Assembly: GCA_963767245.1 (NCBI GenBank)
Contig: CAVYDG010000001.1
Span: 229,082-293,081 of the forward strand
DNA from: Roseiarcus sp963767245
GTDB lineage: Bacteria > Pseudomonadota > Alphaproteobacteria > Rhizobiales > Beijerinckiaceae
Direction: 5' to 3'
DNA: 64,000 nucleotides
Made by a program: the position numbers and the translations under genes. The notes under the pieces were generated by a model. The model did not search any database. It was not told the origin of the DNA and saw only the letters and a program-made list of their open reading frames with translations. The stretch's first letter is position 1, and every line of letters starts with the position of its first letter. Positions 11,188-21,771 of the stretch are shown piece after piece.

Positions 11188-12135
11188 ATGCTTGTTTACG
11201 CCATCCAACGGATCGTTCTGTTCGCCGCCACGCTTCTGATCGCGTCCTTGATCGTGTTCGTCGTCATGAACATTCTGCCGGGGGACGCCGCCCAGACCAT
11301 GCTGGGGCCGACCGCGACGCCCGAGGCGGTCGCCGCCTTGTCGCATAAGCTCGGCCTCGATCAGCCGGCGCCGATTCGCTACGCGCACTGGATTGGCAGC
11401 GCGCTGCGCGGCGATCTTGGCCTGTCCTACGCTTACGGCTCGCCGATTGGCCCGTTGATCGCTTCGAGCCTCGCCGTCAGCGCTCCCCTGGCGCTGATGG
11501 CGATGGCGTTGGCCGCGGCGGTCGGGCTGGCGGCCGGCGTCTACGCCGCGGATCGGCGCGGCCGGGCGGGCGATGCGATCGTAATGGGCGCGAGCCAGGT
11601 CGGCATCGCGGTGCCGAACTTCTGGCTGGCGATCCTGCTCGTGATCGTCTTCGCCGTAACGCTGAGGCTGGTTCCGGCGGGCGGCTTTCCCGGCTGGCAG
11701 GATCCGGCGCGGGCGCTCGGCGCGCTGATCCTGCCCGCGGTCGCGCTCGGCGCGGTGCAGGCGGCGATCCTGACCCGCGTCACCCGGTCGGCGCTCATCG
11801 AGGCCTTGAACGAGGACTTCATGCGCACTGCGCGCGCCAAAGGCGTATCGCGGCGCGCGGCGCTCTGGCGTCACGCGCTGCCCAACGCCCTGACGCCGAT
11901 CCTCACCATCATGGGACTGCAATTCGCCAACCTGATCGCCGGCGCGATCGTGGTCGAGAACGTGTTCGTTCTGCCCGGCCTCGGCCGCCTGATGCTGCAG
12001 TCGATCTCCAATCGCGACACCCTGGTGGTCGAGAACGGCGTGATGCTGCTGGCGTTGATCGTGATCGGGCTCAATTTCATCGTCGACATCGCCTGCGCCG
12101 CAATCGATCCACGGCTCCGGGCCTCCACGGCGTGA
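11188..12135 (+). CDS. Peptide-type ABC transporter permease (DppB-like)
   Basis: A 315-residue inner-membrane permease with about six membrane segments. It begins MLVYAIQRIVLFAATLLIASLIVFVVMNILPGD, the usual DppB N-terminus, and carries the coupling EAA loop at RTARAKGVSRRAALWRHALPNALTP. First gene of a run of four with overlaps or gaps of one to four bases. The genes appear to import short peptides or related compounds. Confidence 0.88.
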   Translation: MLVYAIQRIVLFAATLLIASLIVFVVMNILPGDAAQTMLGPTATPEAVAALSHKLGLDQPAPIRYAHWIGSALRGDLGLSYAYGSPIGPLIASSLAVSAPLALMAMALAAAVGLAAGVYAADRRGRAGDAIVMGASQVGIAVPNFWLAILLVIVFAVTLRLVPAGGFPGWQDPARALGALILPAVALGAVQAAILTRVTRSALIEALNEDFMRTARAKGVSRRAALWRHALPNALTPILTIMGLQFANLIAGAIVVENVFVLPGLGRLMLQSISNRDTLVVENGVMLLALIVIGLNFIVDIACAAIDPRLRASTA

Positions 12136-12971
12136 GCCTCGCGCCCCGGTTTCGCCCGCGCGGCGGCGCGAGTCTGTGGCTGGGCGCGGCGCTTGTCGCC
12201 GCGCTCGTCGCCGCTGCGGCTCTGTCGCTGGTCTGGACGCCTTATCCGCCCGCTGCCATCGATATCCCGCATAAACTCGCGCCGCCGTCGGCATCCCACT
12301 GGTTCGGGACCGACAATCTCGGGCGCGACGTCGCCTCGCAAATCCTGGCCGGCTCGCGCGTCTCGATCCTGGTCGGCGTCGTCGCGGTCGGGATCGGGCT
12401 CGCGTTTGGCGTCGCGCTCGGGCTTTTGGCGGCTTTCGCCAGGGGCCTCGTCGAGGACGCCATCATGAAGCTCAGCGACTTCGTGTTCGCTTTTCCGGCG
12501 CTGTTGACCGCGATCATGCTGACCTCGACGCTTGGCCCTGGAGTCGTCAACGCGATCATCGCCATCGGCGTCTCTAACGTTCCGGTGATCGCCAAGCTGA
12601 CGCGCGCGACCGCTAACGGCGTTCTGTCGCGCGAATATGCACTCGCCGCGCGGGCTGCCGGGCGCGGGCCAATCGCGGTCGCCTTCGATCACGTGCTGCC
12701 CAACATCGCGCCGGCGCTGATCGTGCAGGCGACGATACAGTTCGCCATCGCCATCCTGGCGGAGGCGGCGCTCTCGTACCTCGGCCTTGGCGCCCAGCCG
12801 CCGCAGACCTCGTGGGGCAAGATGCTCGCCGACGCGCAGAACGTTCTCTACAACGCGCCGAGACTCGCGCTCTATCCGGGCGTCGCCATTGCGCTCAGCG
12901 TGCTCGGCTTCAACCTCCTCGGCGACGGCCTGCGCGATGCGCTCGATCCGAAACTGAAGGCGCGATCTTAA
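12132..12971 (+). CDS. Peptide-type ABC transporter permease (DppC-like)
   Basis: A 279-residue inner-membrane permease starting with GTG in a four-base overlap (GTGA) with the preceding stop. It has the DppC landmarks HWFGTDNLGRDVASQILAGSRVSI near residue 57, the EAA loop EYALAARAAGRGPIAVAFDHVLPN and the C-terminal LSYLGLGAQPPQTSWGKML. Partner of the upstream permease. Confidence 0.88.
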   Translation: MSLAPRFRPRGGASLWLGAALVAALVAAAALSLVWTPYPPAAIDIPHKLAPPSASHWFGTDNLGRDVASQILAGSRVSILVGVVAVGIGLAFGVALGLLAAFARGLVEDAIMKLSDFVFAFPALLTAIMLTSTLGPGVVNAIIAIGVSNVPVIAKLTRATANGVLSREYALAARAAGRGPIAVAFDHVLPNIAPALIVQATIQFAIAILAEAALSYLGLGAQPPQTSWGKMLADAQNVLYNAPRLALYPGVAIALSVLGFNLLGDGLRDALDPKLKARS

Positions 12972-12972
12972 G

Positions 12973-14912
<1,940 letters not shown>

Positions 14913-15049
14913 GTCAGCGTCGCTGACATTAATGTAATGATTTTTTACATTCGTCCGCCCTTGCTACGCCGCAAGCGGTCCCCAATCTGACAGTCTGCGC
15001 GAGCGATCGCCCTTTGGGCGTCGCCGGCAGATCGATACGGAGGCTCGCA

Positions 15050-15571
15050 ATGGGCAGTGCGGATAACACGATGGGGGGTTCGTACGGAGCGCGGGAATTC
15101 GGCCCGAGCGAGTGGGCGGGCGCCCGCTGGCGGCGCGGTTCGCGGTGGACGGGGTTCGAGATCGTCGCCATGATTCTCGGCTTCATCGTCTTCTGGCCGA
15201 TCGGACTCGCGATCCTCGGCTACAAGTTCTGGCAGCGCCGTTACGGCGGGCCCGACCTGCAGACGCTCGCAACTAACAAATGGCAGGATGCGCGCACCAT
15301 GATGAGCTCGAATTCCTCCTGGGGCTGCGGCGGGTCGATGAGACGCGCAAGCGGTTTCTATGCGTCTCCGACCGGCAACGCTGCGTTCGACGAATGGCGC
15401 GCTGCGGAGCTCGTTCGGCTCGATGAGGAGCGACGTAAGCTCGACGAAGCCCAGCGCGAGTTCGCCGAGTACTCCGACGCGATCCGCCGCGCCAAGGACC
15501 GCGAGGAATTCGAACGCTTCATGGCCGAACGCCGCGCCCGCCCGGCCGGCGGCGACCAGCGCCCGGCCTGA
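15050..15571 (+). CDS. DUF2852 family membrane protein
   Basis: A 173-residue protein with one or two hydrophobic segments (FEIVAMILGFIVFWPIGLAILGYKFW, about residues 36-61). An Arg/Glu-rich probable coiled coil follows (about residues 115-165, ELVRLDEERRKLDEAQREFAEY). This pattern is typical of the alphaproteobacterial DUF2852 family, whose function I do not know. The ATG follows ACGGAGG at a good distance. It sits between the ABC subunit genes and their binding protein and has its own terminator, so it interrupts the transport cluster. Confidence 0.75.
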   Translation: MGSADNTMGGSYGAREFGPSEWAGARWRRGSRWTGFEIVAMILGFIVFWPIGLAILGYKFWQRRYGGPDLQTLATNKWQDARTMMSSNSSWGCGGSMRRASGFYASPTGNAAFDEWRAAELVRLDEERRKLDEAQREFAEYSDAIRRAKDREEFERFMAERRARPAGGDQRPA

Positions 15572-15599
15572 TCGGCGCTTCATCTTTTCCGTAAACTGG

Positions 15600-15640
15600 A
15601 AAAGCCCCCTACGTCGATAGACGAAGGGGGCTTTTCTTCT
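15600..15640. terminator. Strong bidirectional-looking terminator
   Basis: AAAAGCCCCCT (15600-15610) pairs with AGGGGGCTTTT (15625-15635), an 11-bp stem ending in a T-rich run (CTTTTCTTCTT). It ends the DUF2852 transcript and separates it from the binding-protein gene. Confidence 0.85.
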
Positions 15641-15670
15641 TGACGCTCGCCGGCGCCCCAATGCTATGGT
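15640..15670 (+). promoter_or_regulatory. Candidate promoter of the peptide-binding protein gene
   Basis: TTGACG (15640-15645), 19 bases, TATGGT (15665-15670), or an 18-base spacer to CTATGG. It directly follows the terminator and lies 33 bases before the ATG at 15704, so this gene and the amidase may form their own transcript. Confidence 0.4.
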
Positions 15671-15703
15671 CGAAAGGCCATTCCCGCATCCTGGAGCCTC
15701 TTC

Positions 15704-17185
15704 ATGCGCCGCGTCTCTCGCTTAGCCCTCTCGCTCGGCCTCGCCGTCCTCGCCTCGACCGGTCTGGCCTTCGCCAAGGACAGCGTCACGATCGGCACGG
15801 TGCTCGAACCGCCCGGGCTCGATCCGACCAGTGCGCCGGCCGCCGCGATTGGGCAAGTGACCCACTACACGATCTTCGAGGGGCTGACGAAGATCAACGA
15901 GGACTTCTCGGTCACGCCTATGCTCGCCGAGTCGTGGACCTTCTCACCCGATCTCAAGACGCTGACCTTCAAGCTCAAGCCCGACGTCAAGTTCCAGGAC
16001 GGCGAGCCCTTCTCCTCGGCAGACGTCAAGTTCTCGTTCGAGCGCTTCGGCGCCAAAGATTCGACCAACAAGGACAAGGCGTTCTTCGCCTCGATCGAGT
16101 CGATCGAAACCCCAGACCCGCTGACGGTCGTGCTCCATTTCAAGGAGCCGAGCTTTCAGGCGCTGTTTCACCTCGGCAACGAGACGGCGGTGATCATCGA
16201 CGAGAAGAGCGCGGCCAACGAGGCGACGAATCCGGTCGGCACCGGCCCCTACAAGCTTGCGTCATGGACCAAGGGCGCGTCGGCCACGCTCGACAAGTGG
16301 GACGGCTACCGTGACGCGGCCAAGGTTCCGCTGGAGCATGTGACGTTCCGTTTCATCTCGGACCCCTCGGCTGAAGTCGCGGCGCTGCTCGCCGGGGATA
16401 TCGACGTCATGGCCAACCTGCAGAATGTCCAGGCGCTCGGCCAGTTCAAGAGCGACCCGCGCTTCCAGGTCCTGATCGGCGGCACCGAGGGCAAGACGAT
16501 CCTCGCCATGAACAACAAGAAGAAGCCGCTCGACGATCTCAAGGTGCGACAGGCGATCGCCTATGCGATCGACCGCAAGGCGGTCATCGACGGCGCGATG
16601 GACGGCCTCGGCGCGCCGATCGGCAGCCACCTCACCCCGAACGATCCCGGCTACGTCGACCTCACCGGCATGTATCCGCACGACCCGGAGAAGGCGAAGG
16701 CGCTGCTCAAGGAGGCGGGCGTTCAGCTGCCGCTCGAGCTCAGCCTCATCTTGCCGCCGCCGGCCTATGCGCGTCAGGGCGGCCAGATCATCGCCGCCGA
16801 GCTCGCCGACGTCGGCATCAACGCCAAGATCCAGGAGGTCGAGTGGGCGCAATGGCTCAGCGGCGTCTACAAGGACAAGAACTACGACCTGACCATCATC
16901 AGCCATGTCGAGCCGCTCGACATCGGCATCTACGCCAATCCGGATTACTATTTCCAGTACGACAGCCAGGCGTTCCGCGACATCAACGCCAAGATCGCCG
17001 CCGCGCCGAACCTCGACGCGCTCAGGGCGGCGCTGGGTGAGGCGCAAAAGAAAATCGCCGACGACAGCGTCAACGCTTTCCTCTTTCAGTATCCGGACGT
17101 GACCGTCGCGGACGCCAAACTGAAAGGCCTGTGGAAGAACGCGCCGCTCTCGGCGACCGACGCCGCCGCCCTTTCTTGGCAATGA
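15704..17185 (+). CDS. ABC transporter substrate-binding protein, family 5 (DppA-like)
   Basis: A 493-residue periplasmic protein with a signal peptide (about residues 1-24, ending GLAFA). Family 5 landmarks are VTIGTVLEPPGLDPT, HYTIFEGLTKIN, the FKLKPDVKFQDGEPFSSADVKFSFER signature near residue 90, NPVGTGPYKL and VRQAIAYAIDRKAVI. Together with the four genes at 11188-14912 it completes a peptide-type importer. The neighbouring amidase suggests the cargo may contain an amide bond, which is inference. Confidence 0.9.
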   Translation: MRRVSRLALSLGLAVLASTGLAFAKDSVTIGTVLEPPGLDPTSAPAAAIGQVTHYTIFEGLTKINEDFSVTPMLAESWTFSPDLKTLTFKLKPDVKFQDGEPFSSADVKFSFERFGAKDSTNKDKAFFASIESIETPDPLTVVLHFKEPSFQALFHLGNETAVIIDEKSAANEATNPVGTGPYKLASWTKGASATLDKWDGYRDAAKVPLEHVTFRFISDPSAEVAALLAGDIDVMANLQNVQALGQFKSDPRFQVLIGGTEGKTILAMNNKKKPLDDLKVRQAIAYAIDRKAVIDGAMDGLGAPIGSHLTPNDPGYVDLTGMYPHDPEKAKALLKEAGVQLPLELSLILPPPAYARQGGQIIAAELADVGINAKIQEVEWAQWLSGVYKDKNYDLTIISHVEPLDIGIYANPDYYFQYDSQAFRDINAKIAAAPNLDALRAALGEAQKKIADDSVNAFLFQYPDVTVADAKLKGLWKNAPLSATDAAALSWQ

Positions 17186-17213
17186 GCCGCGCGGGGACGG
17201 CGAAGGACTGAGG

Positions 17214-18608
17214 ATGCAGCCTTTTCGGATGTCGGCGCTGGAACTGCTCAGCGCCTACCGAACTCGCAAACTGTCGCCAGTCGAGGCGATGGCCTCGGTG
17301 ATCTCGCGCGTCGAGGCCTACGAGCCGCATATTCACGCGACCTGGCTTTATGCCCCTGAGCGCGCGCTGAGGGAAGCGCGCGCCTCCGAAGCGCGCTGGG
17401 CGAAGGGGGAGCCGATCGGCCCGCTCGACGGCGTGCCGGTCACCGTCAAGGACAATATCGCCACCCGCGGCGACCCCAAGCCCATCGGTACGGCGGCGGA
17501 GGACATGACCCCGCAACAGGCGGACGCGCCGCCCGCGGCGCGGCTGCGCGAGGCGGGCGCGATCATCTTCGCCAAGACGACCATGCCCGACTACGGCATG
17601 CTGTCGTCGGGCCTCTCGAGCTTCCACGCGCTCGCCCGCAATCCTTGGAAGCTCGACCGCAACCCCGGCGGCTCCTCGGCGGGAGCGGCGGCGGCTGGCG
17701 CCGCGCTCTATGGCCCGCTCCATCTCGGCACCGACATCGGCGGCTCGGTGCGGTTGCCCGCCGGCTGGTGCGGCCTGGTCGGGCTCAAGCCGAGCGCGGG
17801 GCGGATTCCGATCGATCCGCCTTACATCGGACGCGTCGCCGGCCCGATGACCCGCGATGCGGCCGACGCCGCCTTGATGATGGCGACGCTCGCGCTGCCT
17901 GACGAACGTGACTACTCGAGTCTCAAATTTGAAAAGCTGGATTGGGCGATCGAGCCGGCGCCGCTCAAGGGCCTCAAGCTCGGCCTTCTGCTTGAAGCGG
18001 GCTGCGGCGTGACGCCCGCGGCCGAAGTCAAGGCGGCGGTCGAGCGCGCCGCGTCGGAGTTCGAGGCGGCGGGCGCGCATGTCGAGCCGCTGAACCCCTT
18101 CCTCACCCAGGACATGCTCGACGGTCTCGACCGATTCTGGCGCGCCCGGGCGCTCAACGACATCGGACAATTGCCCGCTGAACGCCGAGCCCTCGTTCTG
18201 CCCTTCATCCGGGAATGGGCGGAGTCGGCCGCAGGTTTCTCAGGCGTCGAGGTGTTTCGCGGCTTCGACCAGATACCGGAAATGCGCAAGGCGGCGGTCG
18301 AGGCGACCGGCAAGTTCGACTTCGTGCTTTCCCCAACGGCGCCGATGACCGCCTTTCCGGCCGAGTGGGCCTCGCCCAGCCGCGATCCGCTCAATCCATT
18401 TCCGCACATCGGCTTCTCTGTCGCCTATAATATGTCCGAGCAGCCGGCGGCGACCGTCAATTGCGGCTATGACGCCGAAGGCCTGCCGATCGGGCTGCAA
18501 ATCGTTGGGCGCCGGTTCGACGATGTCGGCGTGCTGCGAATTGCGCGCGCTTATGAGGCGACGCGGGCAGGGGAGGCGAGGCCATGGCCCGAACCGCCGG
18601 GGATGTGA
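17214..18608 (+). CDS. Amidase (amidase-signature family)
   Basis: A 464-residue cytoplasmic hydrolase with the complete Ser-cisSer-Lys triad: Lys79 in VTVKDN, cis-Ser154 in PGGSSAG and the nucleophile Ser178 in TDIGGSVRLPA. It starts 28 bases after the binding-protein gene and is probably co-transcribed. It could process an amide taken up by the importer. GatA is unlikely because gatB and gatC are absent nearby and the C-terminal half differs from GatA. Confidence 0.88.
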   Translation: MQPFRMSALELLSAYRTRKLSPVEAMASVISRVEAYEPHIHATWLYAPERALREARASEARWAKGEPIGPLDGVPVTVKDNIATRGDPKPIGTAAEDMTPQQADAPPAARLREAGAIIFAKTTMPDYGMLSSGLSSFHALARNPWKLDRNPGGSSAGAAAAGAALYGPLHLGTDIGGSVRLPAGWCGLVGLKPSAGRIPIDPPYIGRVAGPMTRDAADAALMMATLALPDERDYSSLKFEKLDWAIEPAPLKGLKLGLLLEAGCGVTPAAEVKAAVERAASEFEAAGAHVEPLNPFLTQDMLDGLDRFWRARALNDIGQLPAERRALVLPFIREWAESAAGFSGVEVFRGFDQIPEMRKAAVEATGKFDFVLSPTAPMTAFPAEWASPSRDPLNPFPHIGFSVAYNMSEQPAATVNCGYDAEGLPIGLQIVGRRFDDVGVLRIARAYEATRAGEARPWPEPPGM

Positions 18609-18610
18609 CA

Positions 18611-19465
18611 ATGCGGGCGGCCGACAAATGCGATCGCGCCATTCTGAGCCGGGTCTCGCGAGCCTTGGCGATGGCCGTGGCCGCGACTCTTCTGGCGGCG
18701 GCAGGCGCGCGCGCCGAGGACTGCGGCCATGGTCCGGAGGGGTTCAGCCAGTGGCTCAACTCCTTCAAGCAGGTGGCGCAGGGAAATGGCGTCTCAGCTT
18801 CGGCCGCCAACGCCGCTCTCGACGGCGTGTCCTATGACCCGACTGTCAAGCGCCACGACGGCGGCGTCGCCATGTTCGGGCATAACTTCGCCGGTTTCGC
18901 CGCGAGCCACGTCACACCGGGAATGGTGGCGCGGGGCAAAGCGGAGCTTAAGCGATATGCGGCGCCGCTGGCGACGATCGAGCAGCGCTTCGGCGTGCCG
19001 GGGCCGGTGTTGGTCGCGATCTGGGGCCAGGAAACCAGCTTCGGCGGCGACAGCGGCTCGTTTCCGACCTATAGCGCGCTCGCAACTCTCGCCTGGGATT
19101 GTCGCCGCGCCGAGCGGTATCGCGCCGAACTTGTCGACGCCCTGATGCTGGTCGAGCGCGGCATCGTGCAACATCCGAGGGAATTGCGCGGCGCCTGGGC
19201 AGGCGAGATCGGCCAGACCCAGCTCATGCCGTCGGCCTATCTGATGTTTGCGACGACGCCGGACGGGAGCGGAACGCCGGACCTCATCCACAATTCCGCC
19301 GACGCGCTCGCTTCGACCGCCGCCTTCCTCAAGGGACATGGCTGGCAGCCCGGGCAGGGGTGGGACGAAGGCGAGCCGAATTTCGCCGCCATCCTGCAAT
19401 GGAACTCGGCCGAGATTTACGCCAAGACCGTCGCTCTGTTCGCCGACCGCCTGGCGGGGCGGTAG
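18611..19465 (+). CDS. Lytic murein transglycosylase (MltB-type)
   Basis: A 284-residue exported peptidoglycan-cleaving enzyme. A signal peptide ending AGARAE precedes the SLT_2-type domain, with VAIWGQETSFG carrying the catalytic Glu, then WAGEIGQTQLMPSAYLMFA and SADALASTAAFLKGHGW. The ATG at 18611 follows the amidase stop by two bases; an ATG at 18584 inside the amidase is also in frame. Confidence 0.88.
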   Translation: MRAADKCDRAILSRVSRALAMAVAATLLAAAGARAEDCGHGPEGFSQWLNSFKQVAQGNGVSASAANAALDGVSYDPTVKRHDGGVAMFGHNFAGFAASHVTPGMVARGKAELKRYAAPLATIEQRFGVPGPVLVAIWGQETSFGGDSGSFPTYSALATLAWDCRRAERYRAELVDALMLVERGIVQHPRELRGAWAGEIGQTQLMPSAYLMFATTPDGSGTPDLIHNSADALASTAAFLKGHGWQPGQGWDEGEPNFAAILQWNSAEIYAKTVALFADRLAGR

Positions 19466-19512
19466 GGCGGGTCAAGCCAAAGCTTTAATCGTCTTCCGCT
19501 ATTGCTCTGACG

Positions 19513-21666
19513 ATGGCAATCGTCGAGCCGCGCGCGCTTGCGTCCTTAGCCTTCCCCGCGAGGAGCCTGATAGCCCCCCTCGCGAGCTTCGCGATCATGA
19601 TCGCGACGACGTTCATGCTTCGCCGCGCCGCGCCCGAAGCGTCGTCGATTATCCTGGTCGCCTGCGCCTGCCTCGCCGGGCTTTCGGTCGGCGCGCTGGC
19701 GCTGACGCTCGAGGACGCCGCGTTACCGAAGCTGACTCGGGGCGTTTTGGCGGGCTCTGGCCTCCTTGTCATTGGCGCTTTCGCGGATCTTGAGACGCAG
19801 CTCAGGCTATTCAGCTTTGCTTCCGTAGCGCTCGGCACAGCGCTCGTCCTTTGGCTCGCGGGAACATCGCAACGACGACCGCACATTTCGTTGCCGCTGG
19901 CGGCAACCTATGCAGCTGCCCTCGCGGGGCTCTGCGCCTACGCGGCCGCTCTCGTGCTCGTCTCGCGCGATCTGATGATCGCCGACTTCATGACCTATCG
20001 CGGCGTCTCGATCATGATCGCCCGATTGGCCGATGCCGGCAATTGGCCGCTGCTGGCGTCGGCTGCCGCCCAGTCGATAACGCAGGACTATGCCTGGGGG
20101 CCGGCGCTGGTCCCGGGCCTGCTGCTTGGGCTGACGCAGCCGACGTCGCGGGCAATCTATACGTTCGCGCTGCTTGCGCTCTACGCCGCGCCGGCGCTGC
20201 TCGCGCTGGCCGCGCTGGCGCACGACCTCGCCCGCCGCGCCGGCCTGCGCCTCCCCTCACCCCAGCCCTCTCCCGTAAACGCGAGAGGGGGCGAATCCCT
20301 TCTCCCGTTTACGGGAGAGGGTGGTCGGCGAAGCCGACCGGATGAGGGCGGTATGCCGCTCGCCGTCGCCGCCGTGTTCTTCGCCTATCCCGCCGCAATT
20401 GCGGTCGCCGCGCGCGGTATGCCCGATGTCGGCGGGCTTGTGCTTACGGTCTGCGCGCTTCGACTGGCCGAGCGGCTCGCTCGCCTGCTGGCGCTAAGGC
20501 AAGGCCATGACCCACGGATCGCATCGATGATCCGCCGGGTCGCCTTGGCGCTCGCGCTGACCCTATTCGCGATGTTCGCGTTCCGGCGCTGGTATGCGCT
20601 GGCCGCGGTGGGGATCGCGATCATGCTGGCGTGCGAGGTCATCTCGATCGCAGTCAGAACGCGGGGGCGATTTCGCTGGAAAGACGCCGCGGCAGCGGCC
20701 GCGCTTGGCGTTCTCACGCTGCTCGCGCTCGCGAGCCCGGTGATCGTCGACTGGCTGCCGAACCTCGGCGCGCATGACTACGCGCGGTCCTATTCGGCCT
20801 ATCGAAAGCCGCCGGACGTCTTCCTGCGTCAGCTCGGCGACTGGGTCGGGTTTTTGCCCGCGCTCGCCGCCCTGGGCGGGGCGACGCTGCTGTGGACGCG
20901 CTCGGCGGATCGCCGCCTGCTGCGGCTCACGTTCGGCAGCGCGGCGATCGCCGCCGCGCTCTTCCTGCGCATCCAGACGCCCTATATCCACCATCTCAAT
21001 CTCATCGCGCCGGCGATCGCCGCGCCGATCGGCGCCTCGCTGATGCTCGCCTTCGCGAGCCGGCCGCGCGCGGCGCTCGCGGCATTGGCTGCGCTCGGCG
21101 CAATCACGCTCTCGCCGCTTGCGGCGGCGCTGAATCCGCCGGGGTTGGCGCCGATCGCGGGGCTGCCGCACGCGCCGCGCGCCGACCTCGGCGAACTCGA
21201 GCGCCTCAAGGATTGGCTCGACGAGCGGGCGCGTGCGGACGCCAAAGTCTGCGGCCTCGGCTCGAGCTATACGTTCAGCGGCCAGCTGGTCGGCGAATTG
21301 TGGCAATTGCATCCGGAGCGCGAGACCGTCCGCAGGCCGAAAACCGACGTCAAGATGCCGGACGTCGACGCGGTCGATGGACCGCCCGCGGCAGGCCTGA
21401 AGGATTGCGCTGTCATCATCGTCGGCGATCCGGTCCAAACCCACCTCGATCCCGACGGCCAGCAGACAGTCGTTGTGCCGTCGCGCGAGATGCTGACCGG
21501 GCAGGGGATTGGAGCGAAGTTCCGCCGCACCGGCGAGGTTTTCCATCTCGAGAAGGGTGTCGCGGCGGTCGTGTTCGAGCGCGTGAGCCCGCTCGACGAC
21601 GCCGACATCGCTGCGCTTCAGGCGCGCTGGCGCGCTGCGCGCGCCGCGCAGGGCGACCGGAGGTGA
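19513..21666 (+). CDS. Large polytopic membrane protein of unknown function (glycosyltransferase-like topology)
   Basis: A 717-residue protein with a dozen or so hydrophobic segments spread over residues 10-530 and a soluble C-terminal part. The DFMTYRG stretch after the first membrane segments and the general layout recall dolichyl-phosphate-mannose-type glycosyltransferases, but I see no decisive motif. A palindromic repeat at 20254-20348 has inserted in frame and encodes about 32 residues (SPQPSPVNARGGESLLPF and on) in a cytoplasmic or periplasmic loop without breaking the gene. No partner gene gives a function. Confidence 0.75.
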   Translation: MAIVEPRALASLAFPARSLIAPLASFAIMIATTFMLRRAAPEASSIILVACACLAGLSVGALALTLEDAALPKLTRGVLAGSGLLVIGAFADLETQLRLFSFASVALGTALVLWLAGTSQRRPHISLPLAATYAAALAGLCAYAAALVLVSRDLMIADFMTYRGVSIMIARLADAGNWPLLASAAAQSITQDYAWGPALVPGLLLGLTQPTSRAIYTFALLALYAAPALLALAALAHDLARRAGLRLPSPQPSPVNARGGESLLPFTGEGGRRSRPDEGGMPLAVAAVFFAYPAAIAVAARGMPDVGGLVLTVCALRLAERLARLLALRQGHDPRIASMIRRVALALALTLFAMFAFRRWYALAAVGIAIMLACEVISIAVRTRGRFRWKDAAAAAALGVLTLLALASPVIVDWLPNLGAHDYARSYSAYRKPPDVFLRQLGDWVGFLPALAALGGATLLWTRSADRRLLRLTFGSAAIAAALFLRIQTPYIHHLNLIAPAIAAPIGASLMLAFASRPRAALAALAALGAITLSPLAAALNPPGLAPIAGLPHAPRADLGELERLKDWLDERARADAKVCGLGSSYTFSGQLVGELWQLHPERETVRRPKTDVKMPDVDAVDGPPAAGLKDCAVIIVGDPVQTHLDPDGQQTVVVPSREMLTGQGIGAKFRRTGEVFHLEKGVAAVVFERVSPLDDADIAALQARWRAARAAQGDRR
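20254..20348. repeat. REP-like palindromic element inserted in frame within a coding sequence
   Basis: Outer arms CCCTCA (20254-20259) and TGAGGG (20343-20348) enclose a perfect 15-bp inverted repeat (20266-20280 with 20307-20321, CCCTCTCCCGTAAAC) and a second hairpin GGTCGGC-GAA-GCCGACC (20323-20339). The CCCTCACCCCAGCCCTCTCCC start is a common intergenic palindrome family in proteobacteria. Here it lies inside the membrane-protein gene at 19513 and keeps the frame. Confidence 0.85.
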
Positions 21667-21735
21667 CGAAGGGCGCTCCCTGACGAGGCGACGAGGAAAA
21701 TATTCGCCGCGCGACCGAACTCGCGTGCGTGGGGT

Positions 21736-21771
21736 CCCTCACCCCTGCCACTCTCCCGAAGGGAGACGGGT
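21736..21771. repeat. Truncated copy of the same palindromic element at the end of ackA
   Basis: CCCTCACCCCTGCCACTCTCCC followed by GAAGGGAGACGGGT repeats the left arm and a short hairpin of the element at 20254. It overlaps the last codons of ackA and supplies the residues LPSGEWQG and the stop codon of that gene. Confidence 0.65.

Noticed and set aside
17214..18608. Amidase considered as GatA
   Set aside because: No gatB or gatC nearby, and the C-terminal half does not follow GatA; it fits the general amidase family and its transport neighbours.
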